The notes under the pieces are model-generated. The model was not told the DNA's origin. It saw only the letters and a program-made list of their open reading frames with translations, and did not search any database. A DNA stretch of 36,558 nt from an uncultured bacterium (GTDB lineage: Bacteria; Pseudomonadota; Gammaproteobacteria; Burkholderiales; Burkholderiaceae_E): assembly GCA_903907905.1 (NCBI GenBank), contig CAIVPX010000143.1, positions 1 to 36,558 of the forward strand. The letters are read 5' to 3'. A program made the translations under genes and the position numbers. This document shows, one piece after another, positions 1 to 7,500 of this stretch (position 1 is the stretch's first letter; the number at the start of each line of letters is the position of its first letter).

Positions 1-1
1 C

Positions 2-1015
2 TCGTCAAAGTCCGCTCGCAACGTGCGCGTCGATGGCGACTCGGTGAGCGTCGATGTCGAACTGGGCTATCCGGCGCTGAGTCAGGTGGACCTCATCCGC
101 AAGCGGGTCATCGCGGCCATCCGTGCCCTGCCCGGGGTCGGGAACGTCTCGGCCAACGTGTACCAGAAGATCACTGCCCACGCCGTGCAGCGCGGCGTCA
201 AGACCTTGCCCAACGTCAAGAACATCATTGCGGTGGCCTCTGGCAAGGGCGGGGTCGGCAAGAGCACCACCGCGGCCAATCTCGCGCTCGCGCTGGCCGC
301 CGAGGGCGCGAGCGTCGGCATGCTGGACGCCGACATTTACGGGCCCTCGCAGCCCATGATGCTCGGCATCAGCGGCAAGCCCGAGTCGCGTGACGGCAAG
401 AGCATCGAGCCGCTGGTGGGGCACGGCATTCAGGCCTCGTCGATCGGTTTCATGATCGAAATGGACACGCCCATGGTGTGGCGCGGCCCCATGGTCACCC
501 AGGCGCTGGAGCAGTTGCTGCGCGACACCAACTGGCAGGACCTCGACTACCTGATCATCGACATGCCACCGGGCACGGGCGATATTCACCTCACCCTGTC
601 GCAGAAAATTCCGGTCACCGGCGCGGTGATCGTGACCACGCCGCAAGACATCGCGCTGCTTGACGCCCGCAAGGGCCTGAAGATGTTCGAGAAGGTGGGC
701 ATCCCCATCCTGGGCATCGTCGAGAACATGGCCATGCATACCTGCACGAATTGCGGCCATACCGAGCATATCTTCGGCCAGGGCGGGGGCGAACGCATGG
801 CGACCGATTACGGCGTCGAGTACCTCGGTGGTTTGCCGCTCGATATTCGCATCCGTGAGCAGGCGGACTCCGGGCGGCCCACGGTCGTCGCCGACCCCGA
901 TGGCGAGTTGGCAGCCAGCTATCGCCGCATCGCCCGCCGCGTGGCCGTGCGCATCGCCGAGCAGGCCAAGGACATGAGCCTCAAGTTCCCCTCGATCGTG
1001 GTGCAAAAGAGCTGA
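2..1015 (+). CDS. apbC: Iron-sulfur cluster carrier ApbC/Mrp (5' truncated)
   Basis: Cytosolic P-loop NTPase that carries and transfers [4Fe-4S] clusters to target apoproteins. The reading frame is open from base 2, so the true start lies outside the window. The visible part begins inside a MIP18/DUF59-type N-terminal domain (residues about 1-60). It continues into the Mrp NTPase domain with the deviant Walker A GKGGVGKS (about residues 81-88), the IIDMPPGTGD switch region and the cluster-ligating CTNC motif (about residue 248). The protein ends normally at a TGA. It lies just upstream of modA in the same direction. Its place beside an Fe-S-rich aldehyde oxidoreductase block may be coincidental, because apbC is a housekeeping gene. 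Family assignment is very secure; only the N-terminus is missing. Confidence 0.95.
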   Translation, partial: SSKSARNVRVDGDSVSVDVELGYPALSQVDLIRKRVIAAIRALPGVGNVSANVYQKITAHAVQRGVKTLPNVKNIIAVASGKGGVGKSTTAANLALALAAEGASVGMLDADIYGPSQPMMLGISGKPESRDGKSIEPLVGHGIQASSIGFMIEMDTPMVWRGPMVTQALEQLLRDTNWQDLDYLIIDMPPGTGDIHLTLSQKIPVTGAVIVTTPQDIALLDARKGLKMFEKVGIPILGIVENMAMHTCTNCGHTEHIFGQGGGERMATDYGVEYLGGLPLDIRIREQADSGRPTVVADPDGELAASYRRIARRVAVRIAEQAKDMSLKFPSIVVQKS

Positions 1016-1099
1016 GGGTCGGCGTCGGTCGCCGAGCGGGCCGATGAGCGGTCGCATCAGACCTGCGGGGGGCGGCGGTCTGCGTCGAGCGGGTGGCGA

Positions 1100-2044
1100 A
1101 TGTCGGGTCTGAAGCGATTGGGGGGGCTGCTGATGCTGGCGGGCCTGCTCACCTGGCCGCTGCAGCCCATTTGGGCGCAAACCGCTCATGCTTGGCCCTT
1201 GCGCGTCCTGGCAGCGGCGAGCCTGAAGGGACCGCTCGATCAGGCGCTCGCTGACTGGCGCGCCGCGGGCGGCGCAGCCTCGGTGGTGTCCTACGTCGCC
1301 ACGCCCGCACTGGTGCGCCAGATCGAGCAGGGGGCGCCGGCCGACATCTTCGTGTCGGCCGATGTCGATTGGATGGACCACCTTCAGGCCCGGGGTGGTT
1401 TGCGGGTCGCCACGCGGCGCAATCTCGTGGGCAACGCGCTGGTGCTGGTGGCACCGGTGCCGGCGCGCGCCTCATCACGCGGCGCTGAGTCTGCCGGCGC
1501 CTCAGGCGCCAAGGATGGTTCATCGGCGGGCGTGCCCGTGCCGCCGCTGCTGGGGGGCGACATGGGCGCGGGGCGGGCCATGCCTGCCGTCGAGGCCCTG
1601 GCCGCGCTGGGTGGTGGCCGCCTGGCGATCGGCGAGGTGCGCAGTGTGCCAGCGGGCCGCTATGCCAGGGCGGCGCTCGAGTCGCTCGGGCTGTGGTCGG
1701 CGTGGTCGGGTCGGCTCGCCATGACCGAAAACGTGCGGGCGGCGCTGGCGCTGGTGGCTCGTGGTGAGGCGCCCCTGGGCATCGTGTATGCGTCTGACGC
1801 ATTGCTCGAGCCTGGCGTCCGGGTGCTGGCCCGGATCAACCCGGCCTGTCACCCACCCATCGTTTATCCGGCGGCCGTGCTGGCCGGCGCGAAGCACCCC
1901 CTGGCCGGGCAGGCGCTCGACTACCTGTCGGGCCCATCCGCATTGACGCGCTTCACCCAGGCGGGATTGTTGCCGATTGCCGGTCACGAATCGCCGGCGT
2001 CGGTTGCCGTTGCGGTCCCGGCCCAGGCAGGGTGCCTCCGATGA
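1100..2044 (+). CDS. modA: Molybdate/tungstate ABC transporter, periplasmic binding protein (ModA)
   Basis: Periplasmic oxyanion-binding protein that should deliver molybdate or tungstate to ModB. A signal peptide occupies about residues 1-26 (basic start, Leu-rich core, ending near IWAQ). The mature part shows the ModA pattern: LAAASL near the start, GAPADIFVSAD, and later VPAGRYARAALESLGLW, TENVRAALALV and LGIVYASDA. The 314-aa product is longer than the usual roughly 250 aa. The extra length is a low-complexity Ala/Gly/Ser stretch at about residues 124-160, after NALVLVAPVPA, and an extended C-terminus. The stop overlaps the modB start as ATGA, indicating translational coupling. Sequence alone cannot separate molybdate from tungstate; the AOR downstream makes tungstate worth considering. 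Confidence 0.88.
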   Translation: MSGLKRLGGLLMLAGLLTWPLQPIWAQTAHAWPLRVLAAASLKGPLDQALADWRAAGGAASVVSYVATPALVRQIEQGAPADIFVSADVDWMDHLQARGGLRVATRRNLVGNALVLVAPVPARASSRGAESAGASGAKDGSSAGVPVPPLLGGDMGAGRAMPAVEALAALGGGRLAIGEVRSVPAGRYARAALESLGLWSAWSGRLAMTENVRAALALVARGEAPLGIVYASDALLEPGVRVLARINPACHPPIVYPAAVLAGAKHPLAGQALDYLSGPSALTRFTQAGLLPIAGHESPASVAVAVPAQAGCLR

Positions 2045-2739
2045 TCGCGGGGTTCACCGTGGAGGAAGTTCAGGCGCTTGCGCTGACCCTCAAGGTGGCC
2101 ACGGTGGCGACGCTCGGCTGCCTGCCGGTGGGCATTGCGCTGGCGTGGGTGCTGGCCCGCTGCCGCTTCCCCGGCAAGACCTTGCTGGACAGTGCCATTC
2201 ACCTGCCGCTGGTGCTGCCGCCGGTCGTCACCGGCTACCTGCTCCTCTTGGCATTTGGGCGACAGGGCTGGATCGGGGCCTGGCTGGCCGACATCGGGAT
2301 CGTGTTGTCGTTTCGATGGACCGGCGCCGCGCTCGCCTGCGCAGTCATGGGTCTGCCTCTCATGGTTCGGTCCATCCGGCTGGCCATCGAGTCGATCGAC
2401 CTGCGATTCGAGCAGGCGGCCGGTACGCTGGGGGCCTCACCGGTCACGGTATTTTTCACCGTGGTGCTGCCCCTGGCGGCCCCCGGTGTCGTGGCCGGGG
2501 CGGTATTGTGTTTTGCCAAGGCGCTGGGCGAATTTGGCGCCACCATTACCTTCGTGTCCGCCATCCCGGGCGAGACGCAGACGCTGGCCTCGGCTCTCTA
2601 TGCGTTCACGCAGACCCCCGGGGGCGACGCGGGTGCCTGGCGACTCACGCTGGTGGCCATCGCCGTCTCCGTGCTGGCGCTCGTCGCCTCCGAATGGCTG
2701 GCCAAGCGGGTATCGACCTCGCTGCGGGGGCGGTCGTGA
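2041..2739 (+). CDS. modB: Molybdate/tungstate ABC transporter permease (ModB)
   Basis: Inner-membrane permease of the Mod importer, 232 aa with about five hydrophobic segments. The N-terminus (TVEEVQALALTLKVATVAT) and HLPLVLPPVVTGYLLL match the family. The EAA loop that contacts the ATPase is visible as EQAAGTLGASPVTVFFTVVL, followed by GEFGATITF, a typical ModB signature. I chose the ATG at 2041 that overlaps the modA stop; a GTG nine bases upstream is also in frame. The length is normal for ModB. It lies between modA and modC and should form the pore through which the oxyanion passes. Confidence 0.93.
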   Translation: MIAGFTVEEVQALALTLKVATVATLGCLPVGIALAWVLARCRFPGKTLLDSAIHLPLVLPPVVTGYLLLLAFGRQGWIGAWLADIGIVLSFRWTGAALACAVMGLPLMVRSIRLAIESIDLRFEQAAGTLGASPVTVFFTVVLPLAAPGVVAGAVLCFAKALGEFGATITFVSAIPGETQTLASALYAFTQTPGGDAGAWRLTLVAIAVSVLALVASEWLAKRVSTSLRGRS

Positions 2740-2760
2740 GACGGCGTCCCTCAGGCACCC

Positions 2761-2796
2761 AGCAGGGAACGCGGCAGGGAACGCGGCAGGGCGCGC
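2761..2796 (+). repeat. Imperfect 12-bp direct repeat between modB and modC
   Basis: Three adjacent copies of a GGCAGGGAACGC-like unit: two near-perfect copies at 2761-2784 and a degenerate third at 2785-2796. They lie in the 75-base spacer just before the modC ribosome-binding site (GGGAGG at 2802-2807). Probably simple slippage in GC-rich DNA, though a spacing effect on modC translation is possible. Confidence 0.6.
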
Positions 2797-2814
2797 GCGC
2801 GCGGGAGGCTGCGC

Positions 2815-3939
2815 GTGCGTGACCGCTCCTCGCAATCGATCGACATCGATGTCGAACTGCGGCGCGGCGACTTTCATCTCGCCGTCCAGTTCCGCAGCGA
2901 CTCGGGCGCGCTCGCCCTCTTCGGTCGGTCGGGATCGGGCAAGTCGACGCTGCTCAGCCTGCTGGCGGGGCTGCTTCGCCCCGATCGCGGCGCCATCCGC
3001 GTTGGCGACGAGGTGCTGGTGGACACCGCGCGCGGCATCCACGTGCCGCCCCATCGCCGGCGCATCGGCCTGGTGTTCCAGGAGTCGCTGCTGTTTCCGC
3101 ATCTCGATGTGCGCGGCAACCTGCTTTATGCGCGCCGCTTTGCCACAGGCCGCGCGGCGCGCGCTGGGGGTGTCTCGCTGCCGCTCGATCAGGTGGTGGA
3201 CCTGCTCGGCATCGCCCCCCTGCTGGGCCGCCGAACCCTCACCCTGTCAGGCGGGGAGCGCCAGCGGGTGGCGATCGGCCGCGCACTGCTGAGCGATCCC
3301 AGACTGCTGCTCTTCGATGAACCGTTGGCCTCGCTCGATGCCGAGCGCAAGCTCGAGATCCTGCCCTACATCCTGAGGCTGCGCGAGCAACTCGCCCTGC
3401 CCATCGTCTACGTGTCCCACGCGGCCGATGAGGTGGCCCGTATCGCCGAGCAGGTGGTGGTGCTGGAGCAGGGGCGGGTGCAGATTCAGGGGGCGCCTGG
3501 CGAGGTCCTGGCGCCAGCCTGGGCGCGCGGGGCGGCCAGCGGGTTTTCCGCCGTGTCGGTACTCGAGGCCCGGGTGAAGTCCTTCGACGAGGCTTACGGG
3601 CTTACGGTGTTCGATCATCCGGCCGGGCCCATCTCGCTGCCCGGGCGCATCGGCCAGCCAGGCGACCCGCACCGCTTCGTGGTTCGCGCGACCGATGTCG
3701 CGCTGGCCGTGCAGCGGCCGCGCGATGTCAGCTTTCGCACGGTGCTGTTCGGCGTGATCGAGGCCATCGGTCGCGACGAGGGGCCGATCGCCCGGGTCGA
3801 TATTCGCTTGCCGGGCGATGAGCGCATCGTGGCGCTGGTCACGCGCAAGGCCATCGACGAACTGGCGATCGACACTGGCGACGAGATTTTCGCCATGGTG
3901 AAGGCCACCGCGCTGGATGAGCGATCGCTGGCGCGGTGA
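2815..3939 (+). CDS. modC: Molybdate/tungstate ABC transporter ATPase (ModC)
   Basis: ATPase that powers the ModB permease at the inner face of the membrane. Visible motifs in order are Walker A GRSGSGKST (about residues 37-45), the Q-loop LVFQES, signature LSGGERQ, Walker B LLLFDEPLASLD and the switch His in VSHAADEV. The C-terminal third (about residues 240-374) is a regulatory TOBE/MOP-type domain, as expected for ModC. The 374-aa length is normal. The start is GTG at 2815, supported by GGGAGG eight bases upstream; there is no good ATG nearby. It is convergent with the ModE-like gene, with only 13 bases between the two stops. Confidence 0.93.
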   Translation: MRDRSSQSIDIDVELRRGDFHLAVQFRSDSGALALFGRSGSGKSTLLSLLAGLLRPDRGAIRVGDEVLVDTARGIHVPPHRRRIGLVFQESLLFPHLDVRGNLLYARRFATGRAARAGGVSLPLDQVVDLLGIAPLLGRRTLTLSGGERQRVAIGRALLSDPRLLLFDEPLASLDAERKLEILPYILRLREQLALPIVYVSHAADEVARIAEQVVVLEQGRVQIQGAPGEVLAPAWARGAASGFSAVSVLEARVKSFDEAYGLTVFDHPAGPISLPGRIGQPGDPHRFVVRATDVALAVQRPRDVSFRTVLFGVIEAIGRDEGPIARVDIRLPGDERIVALVTRKAIDELAIDTGDEIFAMVKATALDERSLAR

Positions 3940-3952
3940 GGCCTGCGCCGGG

Positions 3953-4363
3953 TTACGACGCCGCCTGCCGAATACGCGATCCCAACGCCGCGAAATGCCG
4001 ATGCAAGGAGTCCTGGGCGTCGGCTTCCAGCGCGCGATAGGCGCGCACCAGTTCCAGCCCCAGTTCGCTGACCCGCACCGGCGCGGACAGCGCGTGTTCG
4101 ACGTCAGGGGTGCTGGGTTCGCTCCCCGTCTGCTCAGGCAGCGCGCCCGCGACGCTGTGCACCAGCGGTTCACCGAAGAAGCCTTCCAGCGAGGTGATGA
4201 GCAGTCTCGCGCGTCGGGCCGACATGCCCAGCGCCTGCCCGGCGGCTTCGATGGATCCGGTGCGCGCCAACGCCTCGAGCAGCGCGATCTTGCCCGGCCC
4301 GAGCCGCGCGTCTTCACCAAAGCGCAGCCGGATTGAAAGGGGAGAGTGATCCTTCGTTCTCAT
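3953..4363 (-). CDS. ModE-type LysR-like DNA-binding regulator, single domain
   Basis: A 136-aa protein matching the N-terminal winged helix-turn-helix domain of ModE: IRLRFGEDARLGPGKIALLE, then ALARTGSIEAAGQALGMS and ARRARLLITSL. Full-length E. coli ModE (about 262 aa) has two further Mop domains that bind molybdate. Here the frame ends after about residue 136 without them, so the protein may sense metal differently or act as a metal-independent repressor. It lies between modABC (convergent) and the FecCD-type importer (divergent, 37 bases away), an ideal place to control both. The start at 4363 is the only ATG that gives the complete domain. DNA-binding role is by homology; target sites are unproven. 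Confidence 0.85.
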   Translation of the reverse strand: MRTKDHSPLSIRLRFGEDARLGPGKIALLEALARTGSIEAAGQALGMSARRARLLITSLEGFFGEPLVHSVAGALPEQTGSEPSTPDVEHALSAPVRVSELGLELVRAYRALEADAQDSLHRHFAALGSRIRQAAS

Positions 4364-4371
4364 GGAGGGAT

Positions 4372-4388
4372 GATAACGTGCTGCTATC
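4372..4388. promoter_or_regulatory. Inverted repeat in the ModE-like/FecCD divergent region
   Basis: GATAAC-N5-GCTATC is an imperfect dyad (5 of 6 positions pair) in the 37-base gap between two divergent genes, immediately before the ModE-like start codon. It is well placed to be an operator for that regulator. It shares short AT-rich pieces with the E. coli ModE box, but the half-site order differs, so I do not call it a ModE box. Confidence 0.35.
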
Positions 4389-4400
4389 GCCGAGCAACGC

Positions 4401-5426
4401 ATGCTACGGACCCCCTCCCCACCCATGTCCGCCCGTCTCCTCCTCTCCGGCCTCGCCGGCGCCTGCGTCCTGGGCCTGCTGCTCTCGCTGTCGGTGGGGG
4501 CGTATCCGCTCGCGCTGTCCGATATCGCCCGCCTGCTTGCAGCGGCGCTCGGGGTGGGCGACGGCACTGCCGACCGCACGGCCGAGACGGTCTTCTGGAG
4601 CCTGCGTGTGCCGCGCGCGCTGGGGGCCTTGCTGATCGGTGCGGCGCTGGCCGCTTCGGGCGCCTGCCTGCAGCGCGTGTTTCGCAATCCGCTCGCTGCC
4701 CCCGAGTTGCTGGGCGTGTCGTCAGGGGCGGCGCTGGGTGCGGCGCTGGCCATTGTCGCGGGTCTCGGCGAGGGTGGCTTGCAACTGGCGGCTTTCGGGG
4801 GTGGGCTGGCGGCAATCTCGCTGGTGCTCGCCATCGGGCCGCTGCTGCCCGGTCGTGACCGACTGCTGGGCCTGGTGCTCACGGGGGTGGCTGTCTCGAG
4901 CCTGCTGGGGGCCGTACTGGCTGCGTTGATCTCGCTCGCTGATCCGCGTTCGGCCTTGCCGGCCATCACGTACTGGATGCTGGGCAGTTTCAGCGCAATC
5001 AGTCCCGCCGGGCTCGCGTACTTGGCGGGGCTGGTCGTGCTGGCCCTGCTGCCGATGGGCCTCTTGCGCTGGCGGGCCGATGCGCTGGCCCTGTCGGACG
5101 ATGAGGCGCTGGCCTCGGGGGTCCGCAGCCCGCAACTGCGTCTGGTGCTGATTGCACTCGCCGCGCTGGCCACCGCGGGTGCGGTCGCGGCAGCCGGGAT
5201 CATCGGCTGGGTGGGCCTGGTGGTGCCGCATCTGGCCAGAATGCTGGTGGGGGCCGCCTTCCCCAGCGTGTTGCCGGCGTCGGCGCTGCTCGGCGCCGTG
5301 CTCGTGGTGTTGATCGACACCGCTTCGCGCAGCCTGGGCGACACCGAGTTGCCGCCAGGGGTCCTGGCGGCGCTGCTGGGGGCGCCGGTGCTGTTCGTGC
5401 TGCTCTGGAGCCGCCGTGCCGATTGA
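4401..5426 (+). CDS. FecCD/BtuC-family ABC transporter permease
   Basis: Inner-membrane permease of the FecCD family, 341 aa with about nine or ten hydrophobic segments. Family signatures are visible: SLRVPRALGALLIGAALAAS, NPLAAPELLGVSSGAALGA, the GVRSPQLRL region and GIIGWVGLVVPHLAR. The C-terminus has LGDTELPPGVLAALLGAPVLFVLLW. The family imports Fe-siderophores, cobalamin, heme and, in the MolBC system of Haemophilus, molybdate/tungstate. Its position between a ModE-like regulator and an AOR locus makes oxyanion import the best guess, but siderophore or corrinoid import cannot be excluded. The start is ATG 4401, or ATG 4425, which would remove eight residues. No binding-protein gene is present nearby. 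Confidence 0.9.
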   Translation: MLRTPSPPMSARLLLSGLAGACVLGLLLSLSVGAYPLALSDIARLLAAALGVGDGTADRTAETVFWSLRVPRALGALLIGAALAASGACLQRVFRNPLAAPELLGVSSGAALGAALAIVAGLGEGGLQLAAFGGGLAAISLVLAIGPLLPGRDRLLGLVLTGVAVSSLLGAVLAALISLADPRSALPAITYWMLGSFSAISPAGLAYLAGLVVLALLPMGLLRWRADALALSDDEALASGVRSPQLRLVLIALAALATAGAVAAAGIIGWVGLVVPHLARMLVGAAFPSVLPASALLGAVLVVLIDTASRSLGDTELPPGVLAALLGAPVLFVLLWSRRAD

Positions 5427-6246
5427 CCACGCAGCGCAAGGCCCGTGCGAGCCGGTCGCAGGCGGGGCTGCATCCGATGTGATGCTGAGTGTGCGGGGTC
5501 TGCTTTTCGGACCCGCTCGAAAGCCGCTCGCGAACGCCGTGTCTTTTGAGGTGCATCGCGGCCACTGTCTGGTGCTGCTGGGTCCCAACGGCGCGGGCAA
5601 GACCAGCCTGTTGCGTACGCTCAACGGGTCATTGACGCGGCTGGCGGGGGCTATCGAGTGGGCAGGGCGTGCGCTCGATGCATGCTCGCCCGTGCAGCTG
5701 GCACGCGTGCGCGCCTTTGCCGCCAGTCGCCCCGCCGATGGGCTCGACTTTGCGCTCGAGCATTACGTGATGCTGGGGCGTCTGGGGGTGCTTGGTGCGT
5801 TCGCCCCGCCCGCTGCGGCCGATCGGCAGGCCGTCGATGCCGTGATCCTTCAGCTGGGTCTTGATCCCCTGCGAGGGCGGGTGCTGGGCAGCCTGTCGGA
5901 CGGCGAGCGGCAACTGGCCTCGATTGCGCGTGCGCTCGTGCAGCAAAGCGCTGTGTTGCTGCTCGATGAGCCGGCGGCAAGTCTCGATCCAGGCAGGCAG
6001 GTCGCGCTCATCGATGCCATTGCGCAGCTCGCCGCGCAGGGGCTGTCAATCATTCTCAGCACCCACGATCCGAATCATGCCCTGCGCCTGGCCGATGAGG
6101 TGCTGCTGTGGTTGCCGGGGGGCGAATTACGCTGGGGAGGTGCCCGCGAGCTGCTTGAGCCCGCCCTGCTTGAACAGGCCTACGGCGTGCGGGTGCGCGC
6201 CCTTCATGCCGAGGATGGCCAGACGCGCACCCTGGTGTTCGGCTGA
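5416..6246 (+). CDS. FecE/BtuD/MolC-like ABC transporter ATPase
   Basis: ATPase partner of the FecCD-type permease, 276 aa. It shows Walker A GPNGAGKTS (about residues 56-64), a signature written LSDGERQ instead of the common LSGGQ form, Walker B LLLDEPAASLDPGRQ, and the switch His in STHDPNHAL. The start used is GTG 5416, which overlaps the end of the permease gene; ATG 5482 would remove a 22-residue leader with no clear homology, so the start is uncertain. It converges on the VWA gene with an 11-base gap. Substrate is unknown; context suggests molybdate or tungstate. Without a binding protein the importer must borrow one or use one encoded elsewhere. Confidence 0.9.
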   Translation: MPIDHAAQGPCEPVAGGAASDVMLSVRGLLFGPARKPLANAVSFEVHRGHCLVLLGPNGAGKTSLLRTLNGSLTRLAGAIEWAGRALDACSPVQLARVRAFAASRPADGLDFALEHYVMLGRLGVLGAFAPPAAADRQAVDAVILQLGLDPLRGRVLGSLSDGERQLASIARALVQQSAVLLLDEPAASLDPGRQVALIDAIAQLAAQGLSIILSTHDPNHALRLADEVLLWLPGGELRWGGARELLEPALLEQAYGVRVRALHAEDGQTRTLVFG

Positions 6247-6257
6247 GGGGCGGTGTC

Positions 6258-7475
6258 TCAGCGCAAGGCGCTGGCCAGTCGTGCCAGGCTGTCGAGATTG
6301 TGAACGGGCAGCATGGCATCGACCGCAGGCAGCAGGGCGCGCACGCCCGCCGCGCGTGGCTCGAAGCCATCAAAGCGCAACAGGGGATTGAGCCAGATCA
6401 CACGTCGCGCAAAGCGGCGCAGGCGCTGCGCCTCGAGTGCCAGGGTTTGCACAGCCTCGCGGTCGAGGCCATCGGTGAGCAGCAGCACGGTTGCGCGAGC
6501 TCCCAGCAGCCTGCGCGCCCAGATGCGGTTGAAGTCGGCCAGGCAGGTACCCAGGCGCGTGCCGCCCCCCCAGTCGGCGATCTGGGCAAGGGTCGCGCGC
6601 AAGGCCTCGTCCGGGTCACGATGGCGCAGCATGCGGCTGATGCGGGTCAGTTGTGTGCCGAGGGCCAGGGTCTCCGTGCGGGGATCGCGGGCCGTGATCG
6701 CGTGGGCCCAGAACAGCATCAGGCGTGTGTAGCGCTGCATCGAGCCCGAGACATCGCACAGGATGACCAAGGGCTGGGGCCGTGTGCGGGGTCGGCGTCG
6801 GGCGATCTCGATACCAAGGGGCCGTCGGGCGGATTGACGAAGGCTCGCGCGCAGATCGGGCTTGCCTCGGGCGGCCGGCCGTGAGCGGCGGGTCAGCCGT
6901 TCGGGCAGGTTTTGCGCCAGTTGCGCGGCCAGACGGCTGGCCTGCTCGAATTCAGCCACGGACATTGCGCGGAAGTCGGCCTGCCGAAATTGCGCCTCGC
7001 GCGACCATCCGCCCTCGCGCTGAACCGTTCGTGCGCTTGCCAGGGCCGTCGAGATCGACGAGGGCGATTCGAGTGTCGCAAGCGCCCGGGCAAGTCGTTG
7101 ATTGAGCGCAAGCTCGAGTTCGAGGCCCTCATCGGCAGTACCCATCGCGCCCGACCGGGTGGCGGGTTGGCTACCGTCTTGCTGCGTGCGGCCGGTGGCG
7201 GGCATGGCCTGATCCATCAGGGCGTCCTCGAGCAGACCCGCCTGCCAGATCGCATCGAACAGTGCATCGAACAGTTGCCGGTGCTCCGGGGCATCGACCA
7301 GCACGGCTGCGAGTGCCGCGTGCACGTCGTCGCGTCGACTCAGTCCGATGAGCGTCAGCGCCTCGATCGCGATCAAGGCCTTGTCGGACCCCGCCCTCAG
7401 TCCCGCCGCCCGCAACAGCCGGACGAAAATCATGAGATTGCGGGCCAGTTGCCCCGAGGCGGCTGGTCGCGTCAC
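6258..7475 (-). CDS. VWA domain protein of the CoxE family
   Basis: A protein of about 405 aa with the CoxE-type N-terminus (RNLMIFVRLLRAAGL) and a C-terminal von Willebrand A domain. The metal-ion-dependent adhesion site is complete: DVSGS (about residues 241-245), a Thr in the LGTQLTRI segment and the Asp in LLTDGLD. In the CO dehydrogenase system, CoxE works with the AAA+ protein CoxD in maturing the Mo-Cu centre; here the MoxR partner lies just upstream, 25 bases away. The start is probably GTG 7475, since ATG 7433 would cut into the conserved N-terminal helix. No signal peptide or membrane segment is seen, so it should be cytosolic. Target is inferred from position next to the AOR genes. 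Confidence 0.87.
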   Translation of the reverse strand: MTRPAASGQLARNLMIFVRLLRAAGLRAGSDKALIAIEALTLIGLSRRDDVHAALAAVLVDAPEHRQLFDALFDAIWQAGLLEDALMDQAMPATGRTQQDGSQPATRSGAMGTADEGLELELALNQRLARALATLESPSSISTALASARTVQREGGWSREAQFRQADFRAMSVAEFEQASRLAAQLAQNLPERLTRRSRPAARGKPDLRASLRQSARRPLGIEIARRRPRTRPQPLVILCDVSGSMQRYTRLMLFWAHAITARDPRTETLALGTQLTRISRMLRHRDPDEALRATLAQIADWGGGTRLGTCLADFNRIWARRLLGARATVLLLTDGLDREAVQTLALEAQRLRRFARRVIWLNPLLRFDGFEPRAAGVRALLPAVDAMLPVHNLDSLARLASALR

Positions 7476-7500
7476 GGTCTGCTCGTGTGGGCCAGGCGCC

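Noticed and set aside
1058-1082. CAGACC/GGTCTG hairpin between apbC and modA
   Set aside because: Six-pair stem with a long 13-base GC-rich loop and no T-tract; too weak to call a terminator or riboswitch.
6243-6261. CTGAG/CTCAG stem between the convergent ATPase and VWA genes
   Set aside because: Five pairs overlapping both stop codons and no T-tract; not enough to call a bidirectional terminator.
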